Virus record (IMG/VR): IMGVR_UViG_3300037628_000326
Location: 1-64,000 of that record
DNA length: 64,000 nucleotides
Reading direction: 5' to 3' (one strand)
Source of the DNA: a virus
Shown: piece by piece, positions 52,912 through 59,185 of the stretch
Position numbering within the stretch: the first letter of the stretch is position 1
Layout: each line of letters starts with the position of its first letter
Notes under the pieces: generated by a model
Told to the model about the DNA's origin: nothing
What the model saw: the letters and a program-made list of their open reading frames with translations, nothing else
The model's database searches: none
Made by a program: the position numbers and the translations under genes

Positions 52912-53225
52912 GGGCTGATCTCTACCGTCGGATTCTCGACTGCAGCCAGCGGCGTGTCGTCTGGGATGTTGAACGGCTCCTCGCTTGAGGCACCGCGGAC
53001 ATCGTCCATATCGATCGGCACATAGCGGCACAGGTAGTCACCGGGCGTTAGATCGGGAATCACGAGCTCCAGCGTATTCGCCGGCACCATCGGCTCGAGA
53101 ACCGAGAACGGCCCACCTGCGACCGCCAGCGCGATCTCCGTACCCTGAACCTCCGCCGGATCCACCGGCAGGCCACTCTGCCGCTTAGTCGGCAGTCCCC
53201 ATTTCGCTGTCGCTGTTCTCGCCAT
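52908..53225 (-). CDS. Small beta-rich protein
   Basis: 105 residues from ATG 53225, after GGAGAGAGCG. The middle (NTLELVIPDLTPGDYLCRYV) looks like a fibronectin III-type strand pair. The leader just upstream (53228-53267) is duplicated upstream of the 54309 gene. Function unknown; perhaps virion or cell-surface. Confidence 0.55.
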   Translation of the reverse strand: MARTATAKWGLPTKRQSGLPVDPAEVQGTEIALAVAGGPFSVLEPMVPANTLELVIPDLTPGDYLCRYVPIDMDDVRGASSEEPFNIPDDTPLAAVENPTVEISP

Positions 53226-53331
53226 CGCTCTCTCCAACCTCTACAGATGCATTCTCAACTGGTCCCAGCGGATCCTTCCTGCAGAACAGGCCGAGCCGTC
53301 GGCACAGCCAGTCGCGAATCCACTCCCACAT
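53185..53331 (-). CDS. 48-residue small protein
   Basis: ATG 53331, two bases after the upstream TAA. The product starts MWEWIRDWLCRRLGLFC, a Trp/Arg-rich amphipathic segment, and ends with an acidic tail that overlaps the next gene in another frame. The ribosome binding site is weak. It fills an otherwise empty 106-bp gap. Confidence 0.4.
   Translation of the reverse strand: MWEWIRDWLCRRLGLFCRKDPLGPVENASVEVGESDGENSDSEMGTAD
53228..53267 (-). repeat. Duplicated 40-bp leader, copy 1
   Basis: On the minus strand the stretch runs from CTGGGACCAGTTGAGAATGC through CATCTGTAGAG to GGTTGGAGAGA, immediately before ATG 53225. It is nearly identical to 54314-54354. The shared part includes the Shine-Dalgarno GGAGAG and may include promoter-like elements. 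Confidence 0.5.
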
Positions 53332-53333
53332 TC

Positions 53334-53891
53334 TTACGAACAATCAGCAACCACCACGGGTGGCTGCACATTGCCAAACCATGCGACCAGGTCGCTCGGC
53401 ACGCCGTAGTGGCCATTGACTGTCTGGTTCGGATCACACTGCGTACCGGCCGGCACAGTGCCAACGGCCAGCAGGATGTACTTGTCTTTCTGCTTCACGA
53501 CATCGAACGCCGTCAGGTTCTGCACCGTCAGCATTGTCGGCGGCATCGGCACCAGCGGCGGTATGAGCTTGCTGACCTCGTTGCTGAAGTCGCTCTCCTG
53601 CACCGGATTGGCGCTATTGAATGCCGTCGTTACGAAGAAGTACGTCGTCCCCTCAGCGAGGCCTGGCACCACAAATGTCGTCGTCGTCGGATTGTTGATC
53701 GTGATGCTGACATCGCCATACGGTCCACCCTGCACAAGGCCGGCGTAAATCTTGAACCCGGCGAGATCAGTCAGCGCTGACCCGTCAGTGTTCTGCGTCG
53801 GTGCCGTCCAGGACAGCGTTGCGTCGCCGGCATGCGTAATTTGAGAGAACGCCAGTACTGCTAAAGCCGCTAAAATTGCTAATCGTTTCAT
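53334..53891 (-). CDS. Secreted fibronectin type III domain protein
   Basis: 185 residues. Sec signal peptide MKRLAILAALAVLAFSQITHA, then one FN3 domain (about 25-105): ATLSWTAPTQNTDGSALTDL, GFKIYAGLV, TTTFVVPGLAEGTTYFFVTT, SDFSNEVSKL. A second short beta segment follows (VQNLTAFDVVKQKDKYILLA). FN3 modules in phages are usually on virions, so an exported one may act at the cell envelope. It overlaps the next gene as ATGA. Confidence 0.7.
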   Translation of the reverse strand: MKRLAILAALAVLAFSQITHAGDATLSWTAPTQNTDGSALTDLAGFKIYAGLVQGGPYGDVSITINNPTTTTFVVPGLAEGTTYFFVTTAFNSANPVQESDFSNEVSKLIPPLVPMPPTMLTVQNLTAFDVVKQKDKYILLAVGTVPAGTQCDPNQTVNGHYGVPSDLVAWFGNVQPPVVVADCS

Positions 53892-54094
53892 GATTCATCT
53901 CCAGTGCAAACGAGGGCGTACTCGTCCTGTGTCACTTCGCGGTAGCAGCGCTCGAAGACATCCTTCGGCGACCAAGAGAGGTAGCCATCCTCGTACACGA
54001 CCTTGTAGCCTGCCGCCGGCTCTTCTTCTCCAGGTGGATTTGGATCGTCCATTGGCTCTGCATGCACGATCTTCGTGCCGATGTAGGCCTTCAT
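53888..54094 (-). CDS. Conserved small phage protein (YIGTK-type)
   Basis: 68 residues. MKAYIGTKIVHAEPM then GYKVVYEDGYLSWSPKDVFE and RCYRE match a widespread small phage protein with the MKxYIGTKxxxAxPM ... DGYxSWSPKxVFExxYR pattern. Function unknown. Here the usual EYNxYRGW insert is replaced by a Pro/Glu stretch. Confidence 0.65.
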   Translation of the reverse strand: MKAYIGTKIVHAEPMDDPNPPGEEEPAAGYKVVYEDGYLSWSPKDVFERCYREVTQDEYALVCTGDES

Positions 54095-54309
54095 GTCGCT
54101 GCGTTCGGGATCGGTGCCCAGGCGATCACATCAGTCAACTCTGCCGTGCGGTCGGCGGAATCCCAAACCTCGCCGCGGGAGTCGATGCATTTACGTGATG
54201 CCGTCTCAACTAAGCGCCTGGGACCTCCAGTGTCTCTGGTCACCATCACCGACACCCCGAAGCCTGGTAGGGCAGTTGTCACTCGAACCCACGTTAAATC
54301 GTCAGCCAT
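54091..54309 (-). CDS. Small hypothetical protein
   Basis: 72 residues from ATG 54309, after GGAGAGAGGATA. It ends RTAELTDVIAWAPIPNA, a short form often seen in phage single-domain proteins ending DVIAWxPIP. The frame is open upstream through the duplicated leader, but ATG 54309 is preferred. Confidence 0.6.
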   Translation of the reverse strand: MADDLTWVRVTTALPGFGVSVMVTRDTGGPRRLVETASRKCIDSRGEVWDSADRTAELTDVIAWAPIPNAAT

Positions 54310-54313
54310 TATC

Positions 54314-54354
54314 CTCTCTCCAATTTCTACAGATGCGTTCTCAACCTGGCCCAG
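54314..54354 (-). repeat. Duplicated 40-bp leader, copy 2
   Basis: On the minus strand it begins CTGGGCCAGGTTGAGAACGC and ends AATTGGAGAGA, directly upstream of ATG 54309. It matches copy 1 at 53228-53267 with a handful of differences. Confidence 0.5.
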
Positions 54355-54358
54355 GTGA

Positions 54359-55168
54359 TCATACACCGCACATCCCTTCGCAATCTTCGTTAAACATGTC
54401 CGCTTGGCCAACAGCGGCCGCTGTGTCGAACCTGACCTCGTCGATCGGCAGTAGCTTCCGGTGCAAGTATAGCTGCTGTGTCGTCCCCCGGACGCCGGCA
54501 CGGATCAACTGGTCGATCTCAACGGCCTCAGCGAAGGCCTCCGGATGATTGGATTTCAGGTCATACCACTCACGATCGCTGTGGTACGGGCAATAGGTGC
54601 AGGCTGAGCGGCCTGGTTCTGGATATCCGCGCGCTTTCATCCAGTCAAGGCAGTCCTGGCGGTGCATCCCGAGCTCGACCAGCGGCCAGGTATGCTCGAT
54701 CCATGGCGACCTCGAGGGCCGCATGCGCAACGACTCGTCGTAACTGATGCCGATGTACTGGGTGACTAGGGTCTTGCCCTTTGGCGCGCGCTTGCCAGGT
54801 TCCAGGCCGACCATCTCCCTGAGCTTCCGGGTGATCGGCTGGACTTTGAACTCCCTGGTGCATTGCCGGCGAAGCTGCCCCTCGCGCTTACCGTTCGACT
54901 CAGTGTAGAACGGGGCGCCGGCAAAGCGCTGGCCGGCGATCGAGTCCTTGATGTTGGCGGTCAGGCCTTCCTTCCACATCACCCGGTGCACCGGGAACGG
55001 CAGCATCGTCTCCAGCCAGTCGAGCCAGGTGTAAACATAGGCCGGCTCGCCGCCCGTGTCAGCGAAGATCGCTGCATCCGGCATCGGCTGCTGCATTCTG
55101 CCGCCCGCAAACATCAGCGCTAGGGTGCTGGACTGCACGCCGGCACCGAGGCTGAGCACATGAATCAC
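54359..55168 (-). CDS. PP-loop ATPase (PAPS-reductase-like)
   Basis: 269 residues. The N-terminal PP-loop HVLSLGAGVQSSTLALMFA (3-21) matches the adenine nucleotide alpha-hydrolase / PAPS reductase-like fold. Cys residues follow: RRQCTREFKVQPITRKLREM (about 98-117) and SACTYCPYHSDREWYDL (about 188-204), which could bind a metal or Fe-S. The family includes PAPS reductases and DndC-type enzymes, and phages use relatives in nucleotide or DNA modification. Substrate unknown. It sits among small membrane and secreted genes between TerS and TerL. Confidence 0.75.
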   Translation of the reverse strand: MIHVLSLGAGVQSSTLALMFAGGRMQQPMPDAAIFADTGGEPAYVYTWLDWLETMLPFPVHRVMWKEGLTANIKDSIAGQRFAGAPFYTESNGKREGQLRRQCTREFKVQPITRKLREMVGLEPGKRAPKGKTLVTQYIGISYDESLRMRPSRSPWIEHTWPLVELGMHRQDCLDWMKARGYPEPGRSACTYCPYHSDREWYDLKSNHPEAFAEAVEIDQLIRAGVRGTTQQLYLHRKLLPIDEVRFDTAAAVGQADMFNEDCEGMCGV

Positions 55169-55317
55169 GTGTTCCGCCTTAGTACGCTTGAGACGATCGC
55201 ATCAACGAACCAGGCCTTCAGCCGTTCCTGCTGCTCTTCGGTCAGTGGTTCATCGGTACACAGGTCATCGAGGATGATGACCTTCCGCCCGAAGGCCGGG
55301 CAGGCAGCCTCATGCAT
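55165..55317 (-). CDS. 50-residue hypothetical protein
   Basis: ATG 55317 (TGAGATG with the upstream stop) to 55165, overlapping the PP-loop gene start by 4 bp. MHEAACPAFGRKVIILDDL then LTEEQQERLKAWFVDAIVS. The longer frame upstream overlaps the 64-residue gene and is rejected. Function unknown. Confidence 0.5.
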   Translation of the reverse strand: MHEAACPAFGRKVIILDDLCTDEPLTEEQQERLKAWFVDAIVSSVLRRNT

Positions 55318-55318
55318 C

Positions 55319-55513
55319 TCAGGCGCACTCGTCGAATTCTTGGAATCCCTCGAGGTAGATGACCTGCTTGGCCGGCAGATCGCCGTTAAGCTTTTGGATA
55401 ACGTGGATCTCGTCGTCTGGAATCTCTTCATCAATGACAATAGCGTACCCTCCGAGCAGCTTGCTCAGTTCACGTAGCTCAGCCCTTCGCTGATCATTGC
55501 CCCTGACTTCCAT
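55319..55513 (-). CDS. 64-residue hypothetical protein
   Basis: The stretch MEVRGNDQRRAELRELSKLL, then YAIVIDEEIPDDEIHVIQKL, forms a helix-strand pattern. Start ATG 55513; the 3' end abuts the next small gene. No family recognised. Confidence 0.5.
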   Translation of the reverse strand: MEVRGNDQRRAELRELSKLLGGYAIVIDEEIPDDEIHVIQKLNGDLPAKQVIYLEGFQEFDECA

Positions 55514-55532
55514 CGAACTCTCGTAGCGTCGT

Positions 55533-55730
55533 TCACGCTCTACGGCTCCTACTTCTGCCTACCGGTAACCCACCTGCGTCTATTTTACCCAAGTAATGAC
55601 CGAGACAACAACCGAAGAAGAGTCCAATCATGTTTCCCCAGGTGACCAGGTCGAAGAGATCAACGGCTATGCGGCCCAGTAGCAGGTAGATCAGGATGTA
55701 GTAGACAACGACAACCCGAAGCCAGTTCAC
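55533..55730 (-). CDS. Small membrane protein
   Basis: 65 residues with a hydrophobic N-terminus (LRVVVVYYILIYLLLG) and a second hydrophobic stretch (WGNMIGLFFGCCLGHYLG), then a basic tail. Possible holin-like or inner-membrane protein. Start overlaps the upstream stop by 4 bp. Confidence 0.55.
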   Translation of the reverse strand: MNWLRVVVVYYILIYLLLGRIAVDLFDLVTWGNMIGLFFGCCLGHYLGKIDAGGLPVGRSRSRRA

Positions 55731-56152
55731 TGCACGATGTTCCCGTCTTTGGCCAGCGGGTTCTGGTCAGCGCAGCCCGTGCTGTGCAACTGTCCGTAGC
55801 TCGCACCGCAGCAACTGCAGGTCTTCGGCAGGCCGTCGCAGCCTATGTTCACCGGGTGGTTGCCATCGCAGTCATAGCAATACGGTGCCTTCATGGGGCT
55901 GTTCTGGTGATGTTCTGGTACGTTGGGCCCGGCGAGTTGTGTTTCAGGCCACCCTGGTGGCCGCTTTTGAGGCAATTCTGCCCGATTTACGGTGATTGGG
56001 AGCGAATGATGCTGCCTGGCGAGTAGTCCGACCCAGTCCTCAGGGACCTCTACATCCTCCCCTTCGACGATCACAGCCACCTCGACGCCACGTGTATGCA
56101 TGACGTCGATCTGCCCGTCGTCAACGTAGATCAGGACCTTGGGGGTAATCAT
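55727..56152 (-). CDS. Zinc-ribbon-containing hypothetical protein
   Basis: 141 residues. The C-terminal part has two Cys pairs, YCYDCDGNHP and CSCCGASYGQ, suggesting a zinc ribbon. The N-terminal part is a short beta domain (PKVLIYVDDGQIDVM). The middle is Pro/Gln-rich. Function unknown. Confidence 0.6.
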   Translation of the reverse strand: MITPKVLIYVDDGQIDVMHTRGVEVAVIVEGEDVEVPEDWVGLLARQHHSLPITVNRAELPQKRPPGWPETQLAGPNVPEHHQNSPMKAPYCYDCDGNHPVNIGCDGLPKTCSCCGASYGQLHSTGCADQNPLAKDGNIVQ

Positions 56153-56511
56153 CCGGGCTTTGGCCAGTCGTCAGGCTCGTAATCGGCGTACACCTCCTTG
56201 AATGCTTTATTGAGGCCATCGGCCATCTGCTGTGAGAACTCGGACCTGGTCAGGATACCGCCGCGCTTCTTGACGTCTACGCACAACTGCTCGAGTGATG
56301 CCTCGGTCAGGTCGTACGGTATGGTCGCGCCTTCAGCTTTGAGCGGCGCCAGGCCGAAGCCTTCGGTCAGGTCATGGTGTGCGGCATCGTGCAGCAGGGC
56401 TGGATGTTTCATGCTGCCCAGCGCCACACCGTCATCAGGAATGAGCTTCTCGCTCACTACCGCAGCGGTGGCTACGCCGGCCAGGCGCTTCAGGAATCCT
56501 CGTCTCTTCAT
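56149..56511 (-). CDS. Tat-signal protein carrying capsid-derived segments (B)
   Basis: 120 residues from ATG 56511. The N-terminus MKRRGFLKRLAGVATAAVV carries the canonical twin-arginine consensus RRGFLK. Three segments align to the phage's own major capsid protein but out of order: GFGLAPLKAEG (51-61) to MCP 52-62; DLTEASLEQLCVDV (67-80) to MCP 164-177; and RSEFSQQMADGLNKAF...W (89-116) to MCP 5-31, with 12 of 28 positions identical. So a rearranged capsid mosaic is fused to an export-type signal. ATG overlaps the downstream gene as ATGA. Function unknown. Confidence 0.7.
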   Translation of the reverse strand: MKRRGFLKRLAGVATAAVVSEKLIPDDGVALGSMKHPALLHDAAHHDLTEGFGLAPLKAEGATIPYDLTEASLEQLCVDVKKRGGILTRSEFSQQMADGLNKAFKEVYADYEPDDWPKPG

Positions 56512-56539
56512 GTCGTGACCTCGTCTGGACTTGAACGAC

Positions 56540-56579
56540 CGTTCGGTTCTCGTTCGCGTTTCGTTCAGCTTTCGTTCGG
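56540..56579. repeat. Four 11-bp iterons (CGTTC)
   Basis: CGTTC occurs at 56540, 56551, 56562 and 56573, each 11 bases apart, about one helical turn. The units are CGTTCGGTTCT, CGTTCGCGTTT, CGTTCAGCTTT and CGTTCGGTCCC. The array spans the gap upstream of Tat protein B and runs into the 3' end of the preceding gene. The CCGTTCG core also occurs in the palindrome at 518-533. Confidence 0.6.
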
Positions 56580-56816
56580 TCCCTCGACCTCGCGGCGAAT
56601 CTTTTCCTCGAGGTACCTTCGGCGCTCAGTAGCTGGCTTCGCTGGCTTCGTTGGCTTCTTTGCCTCTGGCTTCTTGGGCGGTGGCTTGGGGGCCGGCGCT
56701 TCGCCGTACTCCTCCTCGCGGCGCTTACGTCGAGCTTCGCGCTTCGTTGCTACCTTGCACGAGATGCCCTTCGGGTCTTCCCGGCAAATCTCTTTGGCAG
56801 ACCGCGAAGAGGGCAC
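56565..56816 (-). CDS. Basic Lys/Pro-rich protein
   Basis: 83 residues with repeats such as PKPPPKKPEAKKPTKPAKPA, typical of a disordered, nucleic-acid-binding linker. The C-terminal residues are encoded by the iteron region. It overlaps the upstream gene by one base. Confidence 0.5.
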   Translation of the reverse strand: MPSSRSAKEICREDPKGISCKVATKREARRKRREEEYGEAPAPKPPPKKPEAKKPTKPAKPATERRRYLEEKIRREVEGPNES

Positions 56817-57160
56817 TACTGCTCCCTCTCCACGGCTTCATCCGTGTCCTTGCCTCGGTCCCGTAGCGTGTCGATCGTGGACCGACCAGGCGTGCCGATA
56901 GTAGTCGGCTGTGGCTTGGGTGCTGCTGCTGTCGCCACCTCTGGTTCATCGCGTGCTTTTTCGCTGGCGTCTTTGCCTTCCTGGACGCGACGTTCAATCT
57001 CGCGGCGTCTGGTTGCAGCATCGGCCGGACCCACTTTGGGGCGCGGTCGTGTGCTTGGCTTAGGTGTAGACAGTGGCGCACCGTGAGCAACAACTGGTTT
57101 CTCTGCCGGCTTGTCAGGCCTGCCTGCATTCGCCCTACGATCTGCCCTTCGATCGGCCAC
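56816..57160 (-). CDS. Basic Ala/Pro-rich protein
   Basis: 114 residues, disordered and highly charged (RRADRRANAGRPDKPAEKP, then ATRRREIERRVQEGKDASEK). It shares a single base with each neighbour. Composition resembles the adjacent 83-residue protein. Function unknown. Confidence 0.5.
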   Translation of the reverse strand: MADRRADRRANAGRPDKPAEKPVVAHGAPLSTPKPSTRPRPKVGPADAATRRREIERRVQEGKDASEKARDEPEVATAAAPKPQPTTIGTPGRSTIDTLRDRGKDTDEAVEREQ

Positions 57161-57432
57161 TACTTCTGCGACGGTGCTGACCGAACCTTGCCGTAGCGAG
57201 GATCGTCGTAGCCGCCGCTCTCCGCGTTGCCCGTGCGTTCGCTGCGTAGCTCAGCGGATGAACCTTCATCGGCTGCTCTGGTCGCGTACGGCGGGTCATA
57301 CGGTGGGAAGTGTGGATAGTCCTCCATCTTCCGCATCCCGAATTCGACATCGCCTTCTTCGGGATAGGTGTCAGCAGGATTGTCTTCAGTGGGCGTCTCG
57401 TGAAGCTGCCCTGGTTTCAATCGCTCGTCCAT
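57160..57432 (-). CDS. Pro/Tyr-rich disordered protein
   Basis: 90 residues with DYPHFPPYDPPYATRAADEG. Low complexity and acidic N-terminally, basic at the end. Function unknown. Confidence 0.5.
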   Translation of the reverse strand: MDERLKPGQLHETPTEDNPADTYPEEGDVEFGMRKMEDYPHFPPYDPPYATRAADEGSSAELRSERTGNAESGGYDDPRYGKVRSAPSQK

Positions 57433-57483
57433 TGTAGCCCTCCAACAATGGTGATTTGCGGTTTTTGCTGCTCGCGGAGTCTA

Positions 57484-57693
57484 TCACCCTCGAGCTTTGT
57501 GTGTCTTGGTCGGGTTGCCGCTGGGCGTCACGCAGGCCTCGCCTGGTTTAGCCCCGCACTTCGGACAGTCATTCCCGTCTGCCGGGTCAGCGGCCGCAGT
57601 ATCTCCGCCAGTTGCTTGTGCTTCGCGCTGTCTGTTGCGCGCCGTGCCGGCACGGTTTCCCTGCCTGCGTTTGAGGTCTTTCCTGCGGCCCAT
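57484..57693 (-). CDS. Zinc-finger protein
   Basis: 69 residues. The basic N-terminal half (MGRRKDLKRRQGNRAGTARN) precedes CPKCGAKPGEACVTPSGNPT and H, a Cys3-His finger like that of small actinobacterial and phage DNA-binding proteins. It may regulate late genes or bind DNA. Confidence 0.6.
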   Translation of the reverse strand: MGRRKDLKRRQGNRAGTARNRQREAQATGGDTAAADPADGNDCPKCGAKPGEACVTPSGNPTKTHKARG

Positions 57694-57702
57694 AGCTGTC
57701 TC

Positions 57703-57891
57703 CTAAGCTGGTATTTTGTCGATGATTTTCTCGGCCATTTTCTCGACTGGATCGTAGAGGTTGCCGATGATGATGCCAGCGGCCATGCCTCCGAAGAATA
57801 ATGTCGTGGCTCCAGGCCACACGAAAAACAGCACCAGAGCAACACCGCCAGCGAGTATCGCTTGCTTGCCCATCTTCTTGAGAAAGTCCAT
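57703..57891 (-). CDS. Small membrane protein, holin candidate
   Basis: 62 residues from ATG 57891, preceded by GAGAGGAGGACACGC. A short amphipathic start (MDFLKKMGKQAILAG), then hydrophobic GVALVLFFVWPGATTLFFGG and GMAAGIIIGNLY, and a charged tail. Shape is holin-like. A longer frame extends upstream into the gene-poor gap and is rejected. Confidence 0.55.
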   Translation of the reverse strand: MDFLKKMGKQAILAGGVALVLFFVWPGATTLFFGGMAAGIIIGNLYDPVEKMAEKIIDKIPA

Positions 57892-58269
57892 GCGTGTCCT
57901 CCTCTCAGTGATCGAGGAGCGCGATCGACGTAGAGAGCCTATTCCCCAACAGAGTCGATGGCTGGGTACCGTACGGTTTCCCATTCCCCAGCGGCGTCTT
58001 GCGGTCGCTCCAGCTTATCTTGTCGGAGATCAAAGGCGCGCCAACGTCTCCATCCAAGTCATGCAAGCCATCTCTGCGAACCGGGCCGTTCCTTGCCAGG
58101 CACCATACGGTGCCCTTCATCGCTCAACGCAGTTTGTTTGCTCTCGTCGAACGCGCTCACAAAAACCCTCAGGAGTTCTCGTACCCACGGTCCAGTCATA
58201 TGCTCGGTTCTTGACCTGACTGGCCCCGGACTGCATAACGCCCGTTGCCCGAGGGTTTTTGTCAACGCG
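57892..58269. other. 378-bp gene-poor stretch with nested inverted repeats
   Basis: No gene is convincing here. A 71-residue minus-strand frame (57905-58120) and a 68-residue one (58059-58265) exist but lack ribosome binding sites and family resemblance. The stretch holds an ACCGTACGGT palindrome (57968-57977), a GGCACC-GTAT-GGTGCC hairpin (58099-58114, minus-strand loop), an outer inverted repeat (58150-58173 with 58248-58271) and an inner one (58189-58198 with 58217-58226). It looks like a structured RNA or regulatory region. Confidence 0.45.
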
Positions 58270-58271
58270 CT
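58150..58271. repeat. Nested inverted repeats
   Basis: The 24-bp outer arms (58150-58173 and 58248-58271) match at 20 of 24 positions, with an exact 12-base core ACAAAAACCCTC. Inside, GGTCCAGTCA (58189-58198) and TGACTGGCCC (58217-58226) pair at 9 of 10. The whole could fold as a long hairpin with a closed inner stem. Confidence 0.55.
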
Positions 58272-58578
58272 ACACTCTAGCGGCTACTCGTCTCGCTCGC
58301 TTCTCCTTCCTGCCCGCGGTATCAGCATCCAACAGCGCCTGGCGGTCTGCCTTGGCTGCGGCTGCTGCCTCCTCGGCTGCCTCAGTATCCCAGCCGATCG
58401 TCTTGCCCCATTCCTCCATGATTTTCGCTTCGTATTTCTCGCGCAGTTTCGCGAGCGCCTTGTGCGCGCGCTTCACGAGTTTGGGGTCTGGTTGCAAGTC
58501 CTTGCGGCTGGCCCTGTGGATGCCGGCAGAGATGGCCAGGCTCAGGCTGAACTTGCCGCAGTCGCGTCTAACGCCCAC
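58270..58578 (-). CDS. Basic helical hypothetical protein
   Basis: 102 residues from GTG 58578, overlapping the upstream gene by 11 bp. A helical, charged region (KLVKRAHKALAKLREKYEAK) and an Ala/Glu-rich stretch (DTEAAEEAAAAAKADRQALL) end in a basic tail. Function unknown. Confidence 0.55.
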   Translation of the reverse strand: MGVRRDCGKFSLSLAISAGIHRASRKDLQPDPKLVKRAHKALAKLREKYEAKIMEEWGKTIGWDTEAAEEAAAAAKADRQALLDADTAGRKEKRARRVAARV

Positions 58579-58738
58579 GGCCCTTGCCCTTCATTGCTTT
58601 GGATAGTCGGCCGGAGCGCTGGTCGGCTTTGTTATATTCTTGCGCGACCTTTCGGGTGACGCCGGCCTTCCGAGCTTTCTCCGGATTGTGCGCCATCATC
58701 GCCATGTATCTGGCTTGCTTGTTCGACCTGCTCGGCAT
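58568..58738 (-). CDS. 56-residue basic phage protein
   Basis: ATG 58738 to TAG 58568. MPSRSNKQARYMAMMAHNPE then GVTRKVAQEYNKADQRSGRL, ending in KGKGRGR. This resembles the small, basic phage proteins of the form MPAxSKAQQRFMxMxxHxPxxA...KKVAKEF. Function unknown; possibly nucleic-acid binding. Confidence 0.6.
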   Translation of the reverse strand: MPSRSNKQARYMAMMAHNPEKARKAGVTRKVAQEYNKADQRSGRLSKAMKGKGRGR

Positions 58739-58777
58739 CACGGTACCCTCCGTGCGTTTGCCGGAGTTTAGCGATGG

Positions 58778-59074
58778 CTATTGCCTGTGTCCAGCGAGAA
58801 TCCTGATCTCGCATGCTCGGCGGCGAAATCTGCTGCGGTCGTAGTGCCTCACGACAGGCAGATAAACTGGGGATCGAGCCGGCGAATACACCGGGGTGTA
58901 CATCTGGCGATGGCCGTAGGTCGCGCTCCACAGCGTGTACCGCAGTGGATCCTGAACGTAGAGATAGGCCTCCGGCATCGGGTAGGCATACCAGAACGAA
59001 TCGTGCTCGGCATGCGCGACATTTAGCCCGAAGGCTAAATTTAGACAGGCGAGTAAAGCGATCTTGATTTTCAT
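58778..59074 (-). CDS. Secreted hypothetical protein
   Basis: 98 residues from ATG 59074. Sec signal MKIKIALLACLNLAFGLNVA, cleavage probably after HA. The mature part is Tyr/Arg-rich (YAYPMPEAYLYVQDPLRYTL). It overlaps the upstream small membrane gene as ATGA. Unknown envelope role. Confidence 0.6.
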   Translation of the reverse strand: MKIKIALLACLNLAFGLNVAHAEHDSFWYAYPMPEAYLYVQDPLRYTLWSATYGHRQMYTPVYSPARSPVYLPVVRHYDRSRFRRRACEIRILAGHRQ

Positions 59075-59175
59075 GTGTGGCCTCCCTGGAGAGCCATCAT
59101 GGCTCCGGTGCCAAAGATGTAGATCATGCCCAGTAGGATGACGATGATCACAATTCTGATTATCCATTTTGCCAT
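59071..59175 (-). CDS. 34-residue membrane peptide
   Basis: ATG 59175 preceded by AGGAGGAAATC, a strong ribosome binding site. The product MAKWIIRIVIIVILLGMIYI then FGTGAMMALQ is one transmembrane helix with a short tail. It is coupled to the next signal-peptide gene. Strong ribosome binding and coupling support real expression. Confidence 0.6.
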   Translation of the reverse strand: MAKWIIRIVIIVILLGMIYIFGTGAMMALQGGHT

Positions 59176-59185
59176 GATTTCCTCC

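Noticed and set aside
57905-58120. 71-residue minus-strand frame beside the gap
   Set aside because: No ribosome binding site and it overlaps several hairpins; kept only as a weak possibility within the gap entry.
58059-58265. 68-residue minus-strand frame in the gap
   Set aside because: It spans the nested inverted repeats, lacks a ribosome binding site, and no family was recognised.
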